64,000 bases of DNA from Gautieria morchelliformis (Eukaryota; Basidiomycota; Agaricomycetes; Gomphales; Gomphaceae). Shown one piece after another: positions 11,299 to 23,084 of the stretch. The translations under genes and the position numbers were made by a program. The stretch covers positions 124,001 through 188,000 of the forward strand of contig WHVA01000113.1 of the NCBI GenBank assembly GCA_015179125.1, written 5' to 3'. The notes beneath the pieces are model-generated. The model saw only the letters and a program-made list of their open reading frames with translations. It was not told the origin of the DNA and did not search any database. The stretch's first letter is position 1; every line of letters begins with the position of its first letter.

Positions 11299-14200
11299 TT
11301 ACAACCCTGATGGACGGTGATGCGACTTTGACGTGTCGTAAGCACGTATCAGTCGTGCTTGGTCCTGCTGACCAGCCGTCTCCGTTTGACTGAAAGCGAA
11401 TCCACGAGTTCGTCGTAATCGTTGAACGGCGCGCACCTTCTTGATCGCCTTTTGGAACCTGCGCACACGGGTCAGAATCCGACACAACCTCCATGATATG
11501 ATGACAATGCGTACTGTTCTTGGCGTGGACGGTAATCCGGAATGTTGTACTTTTGTAGCTCCTGTGCTATATGATACGACGCGGGAAGGTAAGTCCGACG
11601 GTAGCTGCGAACGTATCGTTAAGCTTGCAATGGGGCAGGCACACAGGCGGGCGAGACTGACTATTTCCATGCGAAATCCCGACTCAGGCAGATGGCTGGC
11701 AGCAACAATAATGTGAAGTAGAAGATCAAGTTACCCCATAGACGGGGGACGATGCCCTCGTACTCGGTGGAAAAGTTTAGTAAGGGCGCAATGAGCGCGT
11801 ACAGTGGGAGGAACACCATGGTGAAGGCGAAGGAACCCGGAATAGCTAAGAGAGATTTTGTGAGTAATCAAATTGCAAAAAATTGGTCGACGTGCGCGCA
11901 CCCGCTACCGTATATTTCGTCCACAGGCTTTGCGGACCTTGGTCAGTTTGGGCGACATCAAAGAAGGTTTGGAACGTACTCGGATATTAGCGCCGCCTTC
12001 CCAAGTACCGTCAAAAGGACGGCGAGGTAAAGTGTAGTACCCCAGAACCAATGACCTGAGTCAAACCCATTTGCCTGCTTAAGGTCTCCCCAGAACAGAA
12101 TGATAGAGAAGCCGTATAAGACCTCCATACACGGGTGAGTAGTTGTCTCGGTGAAGGAAGATAAACAACATACCAAGCTGTGGTATAACGCGTTGACAAT
12201 CCATAACCAGAACGCTGTCCGAGTAAAGAAAGCGTTTGTCTGCCCCAACGTGTATAGCTGTGGATAACGATCGAGCATCCGTGCCGAGACAAACTGATCA
12301 AATATGCCAATGACGAATGGCGGAAGAACCGTGAACAGAACGTTGTAGAACGATAATGTCCATGATTCGTAGGCAATCTGACCCGAGAAGTTGTTGAAGA
12401 AGGAAAACTAGCAAAAGCATCATTGGGTTTGAGTTTTACCAAACGCCCGATCAAAGAGACTTACCCAGAACTGTGTCATATACAGAACGATGTTCTTGTA
12501 AAATGAATCTGGCCAAGAATGTTACCACGTCGTACAACAAATGAAAAAAGGACCGACAAAGAATGAGCTTAGATAGTCGCCGATAGCTCCATGCACCGTG
12601 GACGAGGAGTAACTTCTTGAGGTATCGGAACTGAGATATGGCAACGTCGGCTGAACGCGCCGCTTGTAATCCCTGCAGAAAAATTGCAGGAGGATGAGCG
12701 TTAACATGAAATGCTGCATACCTCGACGCCTGATATCCCGACACCGACGTGTGCCGCTTGAATCATAGACACGTCATTAGCACCGTCTCCGATGGCCAAG
12801 AGAATTGCCTTCTGGTTCTTCTTGACGAGTTTGACAACCAGTGCCTTTTGTAAAGGCGACACACGGCCTGGGAATAGAAGTGCAATGAAGCGTTGATGAA
12901 TTGACACGCACGGCGCTGGCGAACTTACAGCACACGACGGCCTTGCACATAATTGCCAACTCGAGGAATATCAACGACAATTCCTTCTCGAGCGCAAACT
13001 CCAAACTTTTCCCATCTGCAGCAAAATCAAAATCAATGACCAGCACGTATATATATATTTCCCAGAAGAACCACTTGCCAATGACCAGCGCAAGGTCCTC
13101 TAACTCCCCGGACTTCCGCTGATTCTTAATGGCGGTGAGACGCTTCGTGAGGAATTCCTTGGTACTGTGCGCGTTATCTTCATTGACAATAACCTGCTGA
13201 GCGTGAATATCGTCGCACGTAAGTTGTGAATGCTCGTGACGCGCACCAGGTTCATCGACTCTGAGATCAGCCTACACGAGAGACCAATATTGATCGCCGT
13301 CTCTTGCCGGTCGCCTGTAAGCACCCACACCTGCACGACACGCAATCAGAAATCATAACCACCCCACCAGCGACGCACAGCCGTGCCGGCACCTACCTTG
13401 ATCCCCGCCATCTGCATGGTATGGATCGCGTCCGGAACACCGTCCTGCAGCTTATCCTCAATTGCCGTCGCGCCGAGCAGAAACATGTCTTTCTCGATGA
13501 TCTCCGCCGCCTTGTCGAGGGCCTCGCCACGCCCATTGATCGTCGCTGCGGCTTGATCATAGATGGCAGACCATCTCCGATACTCTGCATCGGGGATGTC
13601 ACGTGATGCGATGCACAGCGTGCGGAGACCCTCCGTCGCATAGTCCTAGGAATATTCAGATCAGCATTAACGCATTCATATACACACGAAAGGAAGGGTC
13701 GGCTTACTTCGAGATGTTGCAGCGTTCGCTCCGTGTACGGCTGGTTTGGGCTGAGACGCTCCAAGATGACTGTGTCAGCACCCTTACAATAGAGCTTTAT
13801 CCGTCCGTCTGGGCCGCGTACGATGGTCGACATGCGCTTCCGCGTGGAGTTGAACTCGCACACATTCAAAATCTCATACTCGCGGTTCTCCCCGTCCACA
13901 GACACAAAAACGGACTTCGGCTTCCTCGTCTGCGTCACGTGACGGCTGGTGTCAAAACTAGGAAGGGAAAGGAACAGCCTCGAAAACGAGGGAGACCTAC
14001 GTGGAACTGGTACCCTAACATCTCCGCACCCGCCACCAACGCCGCCTCGTCCGGACTGCTCGCTTGGTACACCATCTTGCCGTTCTTGACCTCGGGGATG
14101 ACCGTGTGACACACGGCCAGCAACGTCAGGAACTCGCGCCCGATCTCCCGCTCGCGTCCCGAGTCTGCAAACGGGTCCCCGCCGCCGGCCATCATCGCGC

Positions 14201-16487
14201 GGAGCTGCTTAAACGTGGCGTGTCGCCCCGGCTCTTCCTCGTCCTTGGACTCATCGAGCTGCTCGGCGTAGGATACCCCAGCGATGCACGCGACGCGGAA
14301 TTCCATCTCGTTTCGTGTCAATGTCCCGGTCTACACGTGCATGGGCTGAGACGACTTTGCACGGCGCTTGGAGAAGGAAGAAGCACACACCTTGTCGCTG
14401 AACACATACTCAATCTGCCCCAGTTCCTCAACAAGGCTCGAGGTGCGACATAGTGCGGGTGTGTCAGTAGGTGCGTAATACATGTCCAGGTCCGAGTTAA
14501 TCAATTGGGCTTGCTGGTATTTAACGACCTCCATGGTTACCACAAGCGAGATGGGGATAAGGTTGTTATAGAGTATAACAAAGGTAAGAATATCTGTAGT
14601 TTAAAGACATTTAGTTTTTGCATAACTAGGATCGAGCAAGAGATGGGATACCTTCGATAAAAGTCTGCACTCTGTTTGCAGTGGCATTTTGTTCGACGAG
14701 GTACCACTGCTTGCTAGAAAAGAACCACTAAAAAGGGTATAGGTCACTAAACAGCACTCCGAGCGACATGAAACAGAACAATAAAACCCACCATACGGAT
14801 AACACTCCCAATCGTACTCCCCAGACTCAACGCCAATAACAGGATAAAAAGAAATACAATCTGCACGTTCACTTGGCGCTCGACAGCAGTCCGCTTGATC
14901 GGTGCAGCCGTGGCGTTCCTGAAACGCAAGCTTTAGCGTCTCCTGTACAAGGGGCGCGTAGGCTGTACGCTCACCGCATGAGTTTGGTTTCGTGCCCGGT
15001 AAAGACGACAAGGCCATAGCACCACGGCGTATTGCGAAGCTGAGCACCGCGGAGGAGCATTTGATCTGGACCTAACGGAACCTGCAACGTTGTCTGTCAG
15101 CTACGGCCTAGGAACCTCAATCATGACGGCGACATGGGCAGACAACGCCATATTTCCTGCGAAAAAAATTTTTTTTTTTTTGATGTTCGTACCTGCTTTG
15201 GGGTCCCGCTTGGGGTACGCAGATCCAATGTCCCTTCAAATGTATACAGCGAGTTATTGGGCTGCTCGCAGCGGAGGTTGCCCTGGAGACGCTGCACGAG
15301 CTGCGGGGAGGTGAGACTGGCCGTCTGCGTGGACGCTTGCTTGATCTTAAGATTCGTCTCGCTGCATGGAGCATGAATAATAGATACCACCAAGAATTCC
15401 AATACGCACCCGTCCAAATTGCTCGTCTCGATGTAGCAAAGACCCTCTGGCTCTGAGCTGCTGACGAGGATGAGGTCGGCGGGGATGAACTCGTCTGATT
15501 CTATCCGCACAATGTCCCCCACGCGGATATCGCGCCAAGGGATATCTATGAAACTGCCTGTTCCGCTCCTGCTGAGAACCTGACCGCAAAGTTAGTGTAT
15601 AAGCATTGTTGTGAAAGTGAGGGCACAAACCTTTGCTCGCCGGGCATTAAGCTCTTTGTCGGACTGGTGGCGTCTGAGGTCCTCCGAGACTTCCTTGAAG
15701 GCAGACGCGAGGAGGACAAGACCGAGAGGTACAATGGTAGTGTATTGATTTGTAGGCGAGACCCCCGGGATTTGTTGGATACAGGCGGTGAAAAGGAAAA
15801 AAATATTAGCGTATTTCGAGAATTGCTCTGCAAGCATAATCTCAGGGCAATAAATGAGGTGGGGGGTCAAGGCGACACACCTGTGAAGAACTTTGGGAAA
15901 AAGGTGGCGACATTGTACTTGCTAGTGCTGACGTAGTTCGAGCAATAACCCTCGGCCAGATTTGCGGGGTCGTCGTTTAGCGCAATGACACGGTCGCCTT
16001 CCCGCTCCCGCGCCTTCTGCCATGGCCAGCGCCACCTCCACGACCTCGTGCTTTTCCGCGCCGCCCTCGGGGTAGGAGGTCTGGGATTGTTCCCGGGAAA
16101 AGCAGCACCTCCCTCAAACACCCTCGGAAGCTGGACGTCCTCCTCGTCATCGAACCCCCAAACATGCGGTGATGCTGACCCAGCCGGTGGGGCCGCGTTC
16201 CTCGAAAGCGGAAGCCCACTGTCGGTGCTCTGCATTGCTTGGGCCGACCCGAACGCAGAGTCCGGGGGAGCATCAGGGCTTAGGAGGCTACTACCGCCAT
16301 GGGAATGGAAGGTATTGAGGTGCTTAGGAGCGGAAGTGCCCAGCTCGAGGTCGTCCTCGTCGTCGAAGAAGGGGTCCAGCCCGGTGGTTGGAGTATTGAC
16401 GTTGACGTTGGTCGGAGGATACGTGGGGCGGTACTGCGAGGTTGCGGGGTTTGCTTGCGAGACGAGACGTGCAAAGTCGTCTGACAT
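11299..16487 (-). CDS. DRS2: P4-type ATPase, aminophospholipid flippase (Drs2 type)
   Basis: Moves phosphatidylserine and phosphatidylethanolamine to the cytosolic leaflet of Golgi/endosome membranes, with a Cdc50-type partner. Twenty-three exons all keep frame and give 1294 residues, normal for Drs2. The N-tail is acidic and disordered ([14 protein letters not shown]), then ATFFPKFF...[13 protein letters not shown]. Core motifs are the phosphorylation site DKTGT (Asp near 551, split by intron 14331-14390), [15 protein letters not shown], and [12 protein letters not shown]-terminal helices follow ([21 protein letters not shown]). The tail has the Drs2-like block [12 protein letters not shown] and ends YDTSK. 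The ATG at 16487 starts MSDDFARL; the open frame upstream to 16694 looks non-coding. Intron 13016-13078 has a GC donor (gcaagt). Intron 15082-15192 contains a long A/T homopolymer. Confidence 0.96.
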
Positions 16488-16724
16488 TGGTTGCTGTGGA
16501 AAGGTAGTCCAGCTAGCTTGCTTGCTCGTCGGCGTGCTCGTCGTCGTCAGACTAACCTGGGGCTCTGTGTGACCGTGGGAGGAAATTACGCTTTTCGGTC
16601 CCGCAGCGACTGCCGTTGAAATTTCGTGAAAGTCACGGTCAGATAGGCGCAGGGCGGCTCTGACTCGGAGCCTCTGCAAGCGCCACCCTGACATGCGTGG
16701 GACGACGTCTGCTCTCCATCCAGG

Positions 16725-16985
16725 TCACTGTATTCTGTCTCCCAGCAGTGGTGAACGTTCAGATGGCCGAACATCTGGGGGTCGGTCCCACGCTGTCCAT
16801 GGTGCCTGGACCTTGCAAGTCCCCGCAATTGAGGCGAACAAGACAACGTTGGCCATCATACATAGCATCCGGTGATATCTCACATAATCTTCCATCAACA
16901 ACTCTGGATGCGCCCCTTGCGTCATGACGTTGAGCGGTTCTTTTATCACCGCGATTTTCACTAGCGAATAATAAGGTTGACTCAT
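16725..16985 (-). CDS. Small hypothetical protein, 86 residues
   Basis: Not recognised. A single open frame from ATG 16985 gives MSQPYYSLVKIAV..., with a hydrophobic stretch (MLCMMANVVLFASIAG) in the middle and a polar tail ending ERSPLLGDRIQ. A splice site near the 3' end could extend it. It lies just upstream of the P4-ATPase start, on the same strand, so it may instead be leader sequence or chance. Confidence 0.18.
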   Translation of the reverse strand: MSQPYYSLVKIAVIKEPLNVMTQGAHPELLMEDYVRYHRMLCMMANVVLFASIAGTCKVQAPWTAWDRPPDVRPSERSPLLGDRIQ

Positions 16986-18059
16986 GGCCGACTTGTTCGT
17001 TACTGTAATCTTATACAACAGCTTTTTTGACTGGCTCAGGAGTCAAGGTAAGAACTACTGATGCGAGGCAGATGAGACATGGCCTCGAACGATAGATCTG
17101 GTACGCTCGTTATATAATACCGACCTCGTCTGAGCACCAACCTGCAGCCGCTTTCTTCGCAGACTCAATGGCACGGTTGGAGACGTCATTTCGTATCACA
17201 GAGGTGAGCATGACCACGGCGAGAGGACATTTCCAAGCTGCACTGCAAGGTGCATACCTCTGGGAGGGAGGACAAGGTGCATTTTATCGTTCTACCTGCT
17301 GAGGTGGCACAGCACGCGTAGGTTTAGGAAATCTAGAAATGTTGACCAGATGCGCATTAGTGTAGACTTGACCCTTGCCACGTGCACGGGTCACGAGTCT
17401 GCCGATCAGCGTCCGTGCCTTGTGTTCCGGTAACAAACCCTGAGTCCTGATGAAGGGTCTGAAATGACGTCAACGGGCGTCGCCTATGGAATCTCGCACC
17501 TAGCAGAATCTAGCACGTATATATTGATACCACTGAGGTGCATCCCTTCAAGCTGGAAACCGTAACCCGAGTAACCCATCGGTCATCACCACTTATACCC
17601 TCTTACTGTAAAGATTAGTTTCATGCTAAACGCTTCGTTCTAGTTCTCTCAATAGCCTGCGCCACGCATGACAGAAACGACGAATTCACCATTTGCCTGA
17701 GAGGCCGGGGAGCTTTTGGGCGAGTTTAGGGCGGTGGATGATAGGATGGGGTGGAGTTCATGAGGATAAGGAGGTGGAGGAATTATCCAAAAAGGATTCA
17801 GGATGCATGGGACTTGGCAGAGGGTTGGGATGTGTGGGGCTTGGTGGAGGAGTGATAATGAGGTGATGACTTGGGGTGATGATGATGGGACAAAGATGAG
17901 GATATGTAACTATACTACTGGGATGGATAATGAGATTTTCTTGGCATTTTTTTGTTTGACTTTTGTGATTGATTTTGTTATTACGATTGTGATTTTCTTT
18001 GCGCAATATAACTACTGGGGTCATGGGGGTTAAATAAGGAAATCATAGAGAGGGCAAAG
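16986..18059. other. Intergenic, nothing recognised
   Basis: No coding motifs seen. The part 17690-18060 is purine-rich on the plus strand with simple GGTGATGA-like runs. It leads into the chromodomain relic that follows and may be the eroded 3' part of the same retroelement. Confidence 0.45.
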
Positions 18060-18230
18060 GTCCTGGCTTGCCAGTGTAACACTCGTGAAAGTCTTGGACC
18101 ACTAGTTCTGAGGTATGATCAAGCTCAGAAGCAAGGATCCATGAGGTTTCTTCATCAGCACCCTCATAACCAGTCCACCTAACCACATAGAGTAACTTGC
18201 GGCTTTTCCATCTATTAGAGTGTATTTGTT
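18060..18230 (-). mobile_element. Ty3/gypsy chromodomain relic
   Basis: The minus strand reads KLLYVVRWTGYEGADEETSW followed by ILASELDHTSELVVQDFH. This is the chromodomain found at the end of chromovirus-type integrases and closely parallels the one at about 24470-24600 in the full element. No integrase or RT is recognisable next to it, so this is a 3' fragment of an older, related element. Confidence 0.75.
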
Positions 18231-18837
18231 ACTGATAATGATCAGCCACAGCATATTCTGACCTGGATAAAAATTATTACACCTGTTTGCAGTACCTAAG
18301 GCGTGTGTCGGATTTGCTTCCGTTTTAGCACGCAAACCTCAAACTACAATATCTTGCTTGATATCGCTCCGATTCACTTGAAATTTCATATCTGAAGCTA
18401 TGTGGACCATAGCTAGGGCATACAACTAAAAAATCCAAATAAAACAAGCATTTTTTATTTTGCATTTTGGGTGCTGAGGGGGAAACAATGTCAAGCTTAG
18501 CTTACTGTATGTAGTTCAATGCAGGTTTTAATTTTGCTACTTTGTACTAATGGTGAGAACCCACTACAGGAGAATCTCCAGAAGAGGGTGTCATAGGATT
18601 GGAGAGGAAGGGCTTAGCTTCTTCTGACGTTGGATCAGTGAGATCTGGCGGTAGGCGTTCATTCTCGATGTCGGATTTCCTCCTGTGTAGCATAAACCCT
18701 GACAATCTGAGGGATCATATAACGTGGAACATACGCGTCATCAAAGTTCGTAATAGCATCTTTGATCCCTTCCGCACCCAGTGCCAATGCACCATAAGGC
18801 AACTTCGCTGATGCTGACACGTTCTTGAGCTTGGAAA
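18231..18837. other. No gene seen
   Basis: AT-rich stretch between the retroelement relic and the repeat complex. I recognise no coding or RNA feature. Confidence 0.45.
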
Positions 18838-18933
18838 CCGCGGGGGTGCATGCCTATGCGGTGGGGGGAGGGGCGCGGAGGTGCTGGGGTGGGCGAGCTG
18901 GTGTAGGAGGACGGAGTGGTGGGGGAGCGGGTG

Positions 18934-19990
18934 TGTCAAGATTGGTTTTTAGGTGTTAATATTGTGTATTAGTGAACACAGCGAATGCCCAAGTAACTTG
19001 TGCGAATAAGTATGCCATTCGGCGAATAGGTGAACCAATGAATGTTCATAAGATAAGAGGGTTGCCCAAACGGAGCTTGCCCTATCTACAGTTGTAGCGA
19101 AATGGCCCGTGGCACTTGACGATGTAACATGCAAGGTGTCACAGAAGGTCTGTCTAAGTAGCGACAATCCCTTCGCCGACAGCACAGAAAGTAGTTCGAA
19201 GGCTAAGGTAACGAAGATGAAGTGTGAGAACTCACCAGTGATGCCTAAGTCCTCTGTTGGTTGAAGATAGAAATCTCCAAGAGAAGGCTCAAGACGATGA
19301 TCACAGCGAGGTCAAGTTTGCACATGATGGACGACATATGATAATTGAACTGGAGAATATACATGTGAATGTAAACTACTTATATCGAATGCTCGTAAGG
19401 TACCAGCGAATAGGAAAGAGGCCATCGTGAGTCAGGGGTGGATAGGGGTGCGCAGTCATGATACTAAGTAGATGGAATAAACATACAATAGAGTGAGGGA
19501 AGAGTGCAAACATGAGACGGCGGAGAGTAAAGGTGGCGAAGGCACTTATGTACGAAACCATGTCTTGGAACCCGCATACATGCTATTCTGCATGGACTCT
19601 TCATCTACTGGGTTGATCCCGCATGACCTACGGAAGGGATGTCCCACGAACACACTTTGGCCATATGAACACCCAAAGGGGTTGGATTAAGAAGATGATG
19701 GGGTTAGTGATAAACCATCACGCCGGGTAAATGGTATCGACCATATTTGATGGCGTGCCTGCTGGCGAAATGTGCCAGCAGCGAATAGCGGTTCGGAGAA
19801 TGGGCGAGCAGCGAATAGAGTGGACATAGAGGAGGAGTGGTCGGAGGGTGAGGCGAACTCGGGCGAAGATGCTAGGGAGTGACGAGGGGGTACGTAGAGG
19901 CAGTGGGGTAAGAGAAATAGACAGGTCATGACAGGGTGGTGGCGGGTGCAGGTGTGGGTGCAGGTGCAAGTGCAGGTGCAGGTGCGGGTG
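18934..19990 (+). repeat. Dispersed repeat, copy R1
   Basis: The segment 19040-19990 recurs in direct orientation at about 21090-22020. Its left end, 18934-19150, recurs inverted at about 20866-21075. Shared blocks include tgtcaagattggtttttagg, ggcacttgacgatgtaac and gccctatctacagt. The motif GCGAATA/GCGAATG recurs many times within it. It has no visible protein and no clear terminal structure. Confidence 0.75.
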
Positions 19991-20519
19991 CGGGTTGTAG
20001 AAACTCGGTTTGGGCTAGTAGGAAGTTATATGCCAGATATGAATGATGGGACTTGCAGGAGATTAGTAAACTATTTAATGTTCTCCTCAGTGATAGTCAA
20101 CACTAGTAATATAAAGGAATGCTACCTATTTAATGTTCTACATGTTTTTTCAGTTTCATACTATGAAAGTACACTATTAAACTCACCTCCTCAGTGATAG
20201 TCAACACTGAGGAGGGGAGGCTGCCCATGGGCTTGTTTCACTCGCATATACGAAGTTCCGGCACTTAAGCGCCCTTGAGGCACTGGTGTGCCGTGCTAAG
20301 CGCCCATAGAACGTAACACGTTAGTGAACAGCTGCAGCTCAAAAAGGAAAGTTGTCCACAAGCACCCACAAAGGGTCGGTTGGACAGAACATGAAAAGGA
20401 GTAGTAATACAGCCTCGAAAAAATCAAAGAAAATTGTGAAAGGCATAGAATGAATGTCAGCATAGTTTCAGGTCGAAATCGAAAGAAACAACAACAGAAA
20501 TGTTAGGTTTGGAGCCTGG

Positions 20520-20830
20520 TGCACATATGCACCCAACACGGGTGCAGGGACAGGTGTGGGTGCGGGTGCAGGGACGGGTTGGGTGACGACGCGAAGGACG
20601 CGGGGGCGCACGTGTATGCGGCGGGGGTGAGGGGCATGGAGGTGTGGGGTGGGTGAGCTGGTGTAGGAGGACGGGGTGGTGGGGAAGCGGGCGGCAGTGG
20701 GTGTGGGTGCGGGTGTGGGTGCAGGGGAAGTGGGCGGCGGCGGGTGCGGGTGCGGGTGCAGGTATGGGTGCAGGTACCGGTGCAGGTGCAGGTGTGGGTG
20801 CGGGACGGGTTGGGCGACGACGTGAAGGAC
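20520..20830. repeat. GGTGCA/GGTGCG/GGTGTG hexamer minisatellite
   Basis: Irregular tandem hexamers such as gggtgcgggtgcaggtgtgg fill this stretch. A shorter run of the same kind lies at 19935-19996, at the right end of R1. Open frames across it encode only His-Pro or Val-Gly alternation and are not counted as genes. Confidence 0.85.
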
Positions 20831-20865
20831 ACGGGCGAAGGGATTGTCATCGCTTAGGCAACCCT

Positions 20866-21075
20866 TCCATGACACCTTGCACGTTACATCGTCAAGTGCC
20901 ACGGGATATTTCGCTACGACTGTAGATAGGGCAAGCTCCGTTCGGGCAGCCCTCTTACCTTGTGAACATTTGTTGGTTCACCTATTCACCGAACGGCATA
21001 CTTATTCGCACAAGTTATTCGGGCATTCGCTGTGTTCACTAATACACGATATTAACGCCTAAAAACCAATCTTGA
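20866..21075 (-). repeat. Dispersed repeat, inverted copy R2
   Basis: Reverse complement of the R1 left end (18934-19150), including tgacaccttgcacgttacat and aaaaaccaatcttgaca. With the adjoining R3 it forms a near-perfect head-to-head palindrome, arms about 20870-20960 and 21110-21200. Confidence 0.75.
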
Positions 21076-21089
21076 CAATAGGGTGATCC

Positions 21090-22020
21090 AAAAAATGTTC
21101 AGGGGATAAGAGGGCTACCCGATCGGGGCTCGCCCTATCTACAGTCGTAGCGAAATAGCCCATGGCACTTGACGATGTAACGTGCAAGGTGTCACGGAAA
21201 GGTTGTCTAAGTAACAACAATCCTTTCGCCGGTGAAGGCACTCCTTTGGAGTCCTTCGCTGACAGCACAGAAAATAGTTTGAAGGCTAAAGTAACAAAGG
21301 TGAAGTACAAAAACTCACCAGTGGTGCTCAAGTCCTCCTCTGGTCAAAGATAGGAATCTACAGGTGAGGGCTCAAGACGATGATCACAGTGAGGTCAAGC
21401 TTTTCACAAGATGGACGTATGATAATTGAACTGGGGAATATACATGTGAATGTAAACTACTTATATCGAATGCTCATATGGTATCAGCAAATAGGAAAGA
21501 GGCTGTCATGAGTCAGGGTTGGATAGGGGTGCGCAGTCATGATACAAATAGATGGAATAAACATACAATAGAATGGAATAGGAGTGCAAACATGAAACGA
21601 CAGAGAGGAAAGGGGGCAAAGGCACCTATGTACGAAAACATGCCTTGGGACCTGCATATACACCACCCTGCACGGACTCTTCGTCTGCTGGGTTGATCCC
21701 ACACGACCTACAGGTAGGATGTCCCGCGAATGCATCCCAGCCATATGAACACCTAAAGGGGTTGGATCGAAAAGATGATGGGGCCAGTGATGAACCATCA
21801 TGCTGGGTAAAGGGTGTCGATCATGTTTGATGAGGTGCCTGCTGGCGAATGATGCGAGTAGCGAATGGTTGTTTGGCGAATGTGGCAAAGAGTGAATGAA
21901 GCGAACATAGTGGAGGAGTGGTCGGAGGGTATGGCGAACTCAGGCGAAGATGCAGGAGGAACGATGAGAGGGGGCAGAGAGGCAGCGAGGTAAGGGAAAT
22001 AGACGGGTCATGACAGTCAT
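21090..22020 (+). repeat. Dispersed repeat, copy R3
   Basis: Direct repeat of R1 with scattered substitutions and small indels, for example an extra roughly 20-nt block (cactcctttggagtccttcg) near 21240. It ends about 280 bp before the left LTR of the gypsy element. Confidence 0.72.
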
Positions 22021-22298
22021 GTACAGTTGCAGACAACCAAAGTCCACCAACTTAGTAGCTGGTGACTGAGAGATTTGAGGGGTAATCTGACTTCAGATTC
22101 GGACTCAGGAATGCAAAATACGTCGAAAAACACTCCTTTGGAATTTTTCCCACGAGGTTTTCAGCCGGCCAAATTTTGATGTATCCATACCTCTTAACAT
22201 TTCTATAGTGTGCTATGCCTGCATTAAAATTTTCAAAAATTTAACATATAAAGGGTCATTTATTCAGCATCTAAAGTAGGTACATGTCAGTTGCGGCT

Positions 22299-22962
22299 TG
22301 TTACGTATCGAGATTTCCGCTAAGTCGGAGCTGGAAAGGACAGTGGCTTCAACTTGTAGGTTGCGCCCCCAATGAACTATCATCCTAAGTATTTCGGAAA
22401 TGAGTCGGAAGTCGGAAAGTACTGAATTAGAGGTTGGTCGGAACTTGAGTCGGAACTGAGGTGGGAGGCAGAAGACGGAAGGTGGAGAGAGACTGAGATC
22501 TTGCTAGACTCACTGTACTAAGAACAGGAGATGGAGCGAAGGAAATCAAGTATCGAAGGCAATTATCTGATTGCAGAATAAGAGACATACAAGGCAGGCT
22601 TTTTATACAAAGAGCTGAGACAACAGGTAATGGGGTAGTACTAAGCAAATTCCGGGGGAAGGGGAAGTCAAGTAGACAATGCGTGGGAACTAACTAATTG
22701 GGAACAATGGGACTACAAGGGGGGTTCAGGGTAAGGTAGAACAATGGCACAGAACAAGGGGTCGGAAAAACATATCTGACAACGAACTACAAGGGTGACT
22801 GGATATATGGTCTTGATGAACGGTGAGGTGGGTCCGGTGGGTCCGAGTAATAGAGTCGAAAGAACAAGGGAAATGTACAAGGGGCAGAATGTTGGAAATA
22901 TCGGAGGGGCGGAAGGTGTTGCGGAACTGAGGGTCGGAAGTCGGAAATGAACGGTCGTAACG
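22299..22962 (-). repeat. 3' LTR of the gypsy element
   Basis: Begins TGTTACGTATCGAG and ends GGTCGTAACG; the final base differs from the CA expected and seen in the other LTR. It is 664 bp against 654 bp for the partner and differs by multiple substitutions and short indels, so insertion was not recent. Confidence 0.9.
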
Positions 22963-23084
22963 GTATCTCCCCTCTAAGGTCGAGCCCCGCGAGACCACAA
23001 GTCGGAATCACGTGACCTGTGAACAAACGCGTCGGAGTTCAAAAGATAGGCGGGAAACAAGACGCATCTTCATTTTGATCCATC

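Noticed and set aside
15160-15185. A/T homopolymer as a possible retrotransposon tail
   Set aside because: It lies inside an intron of the P4-ATPase gene with no element attached; most simply a slippage tract.
16488-16694. Upstream extension of the P4-ATPase to an earlier in-frame start
   Set aside because: The added text (Arg/Leu-rich, then Thr/Ser-rich) does not resemble Drs2 N-tails, while MSDDFARL at 16487 begins a typical acidic tail.
20468-20902. His-Pro-rich minus-strand frame
   Set aside because: Produced by the GGTGCR hexamer minisatellite.
22963-22968. Extending the gypsy LTRs by the shared bases gtatct
   Set aside because: The terminal TGTTACG/CGTAACA inverted repeat marks the natural end; the six shared bases next to both LTRs are likely chance or recombination microhomology.
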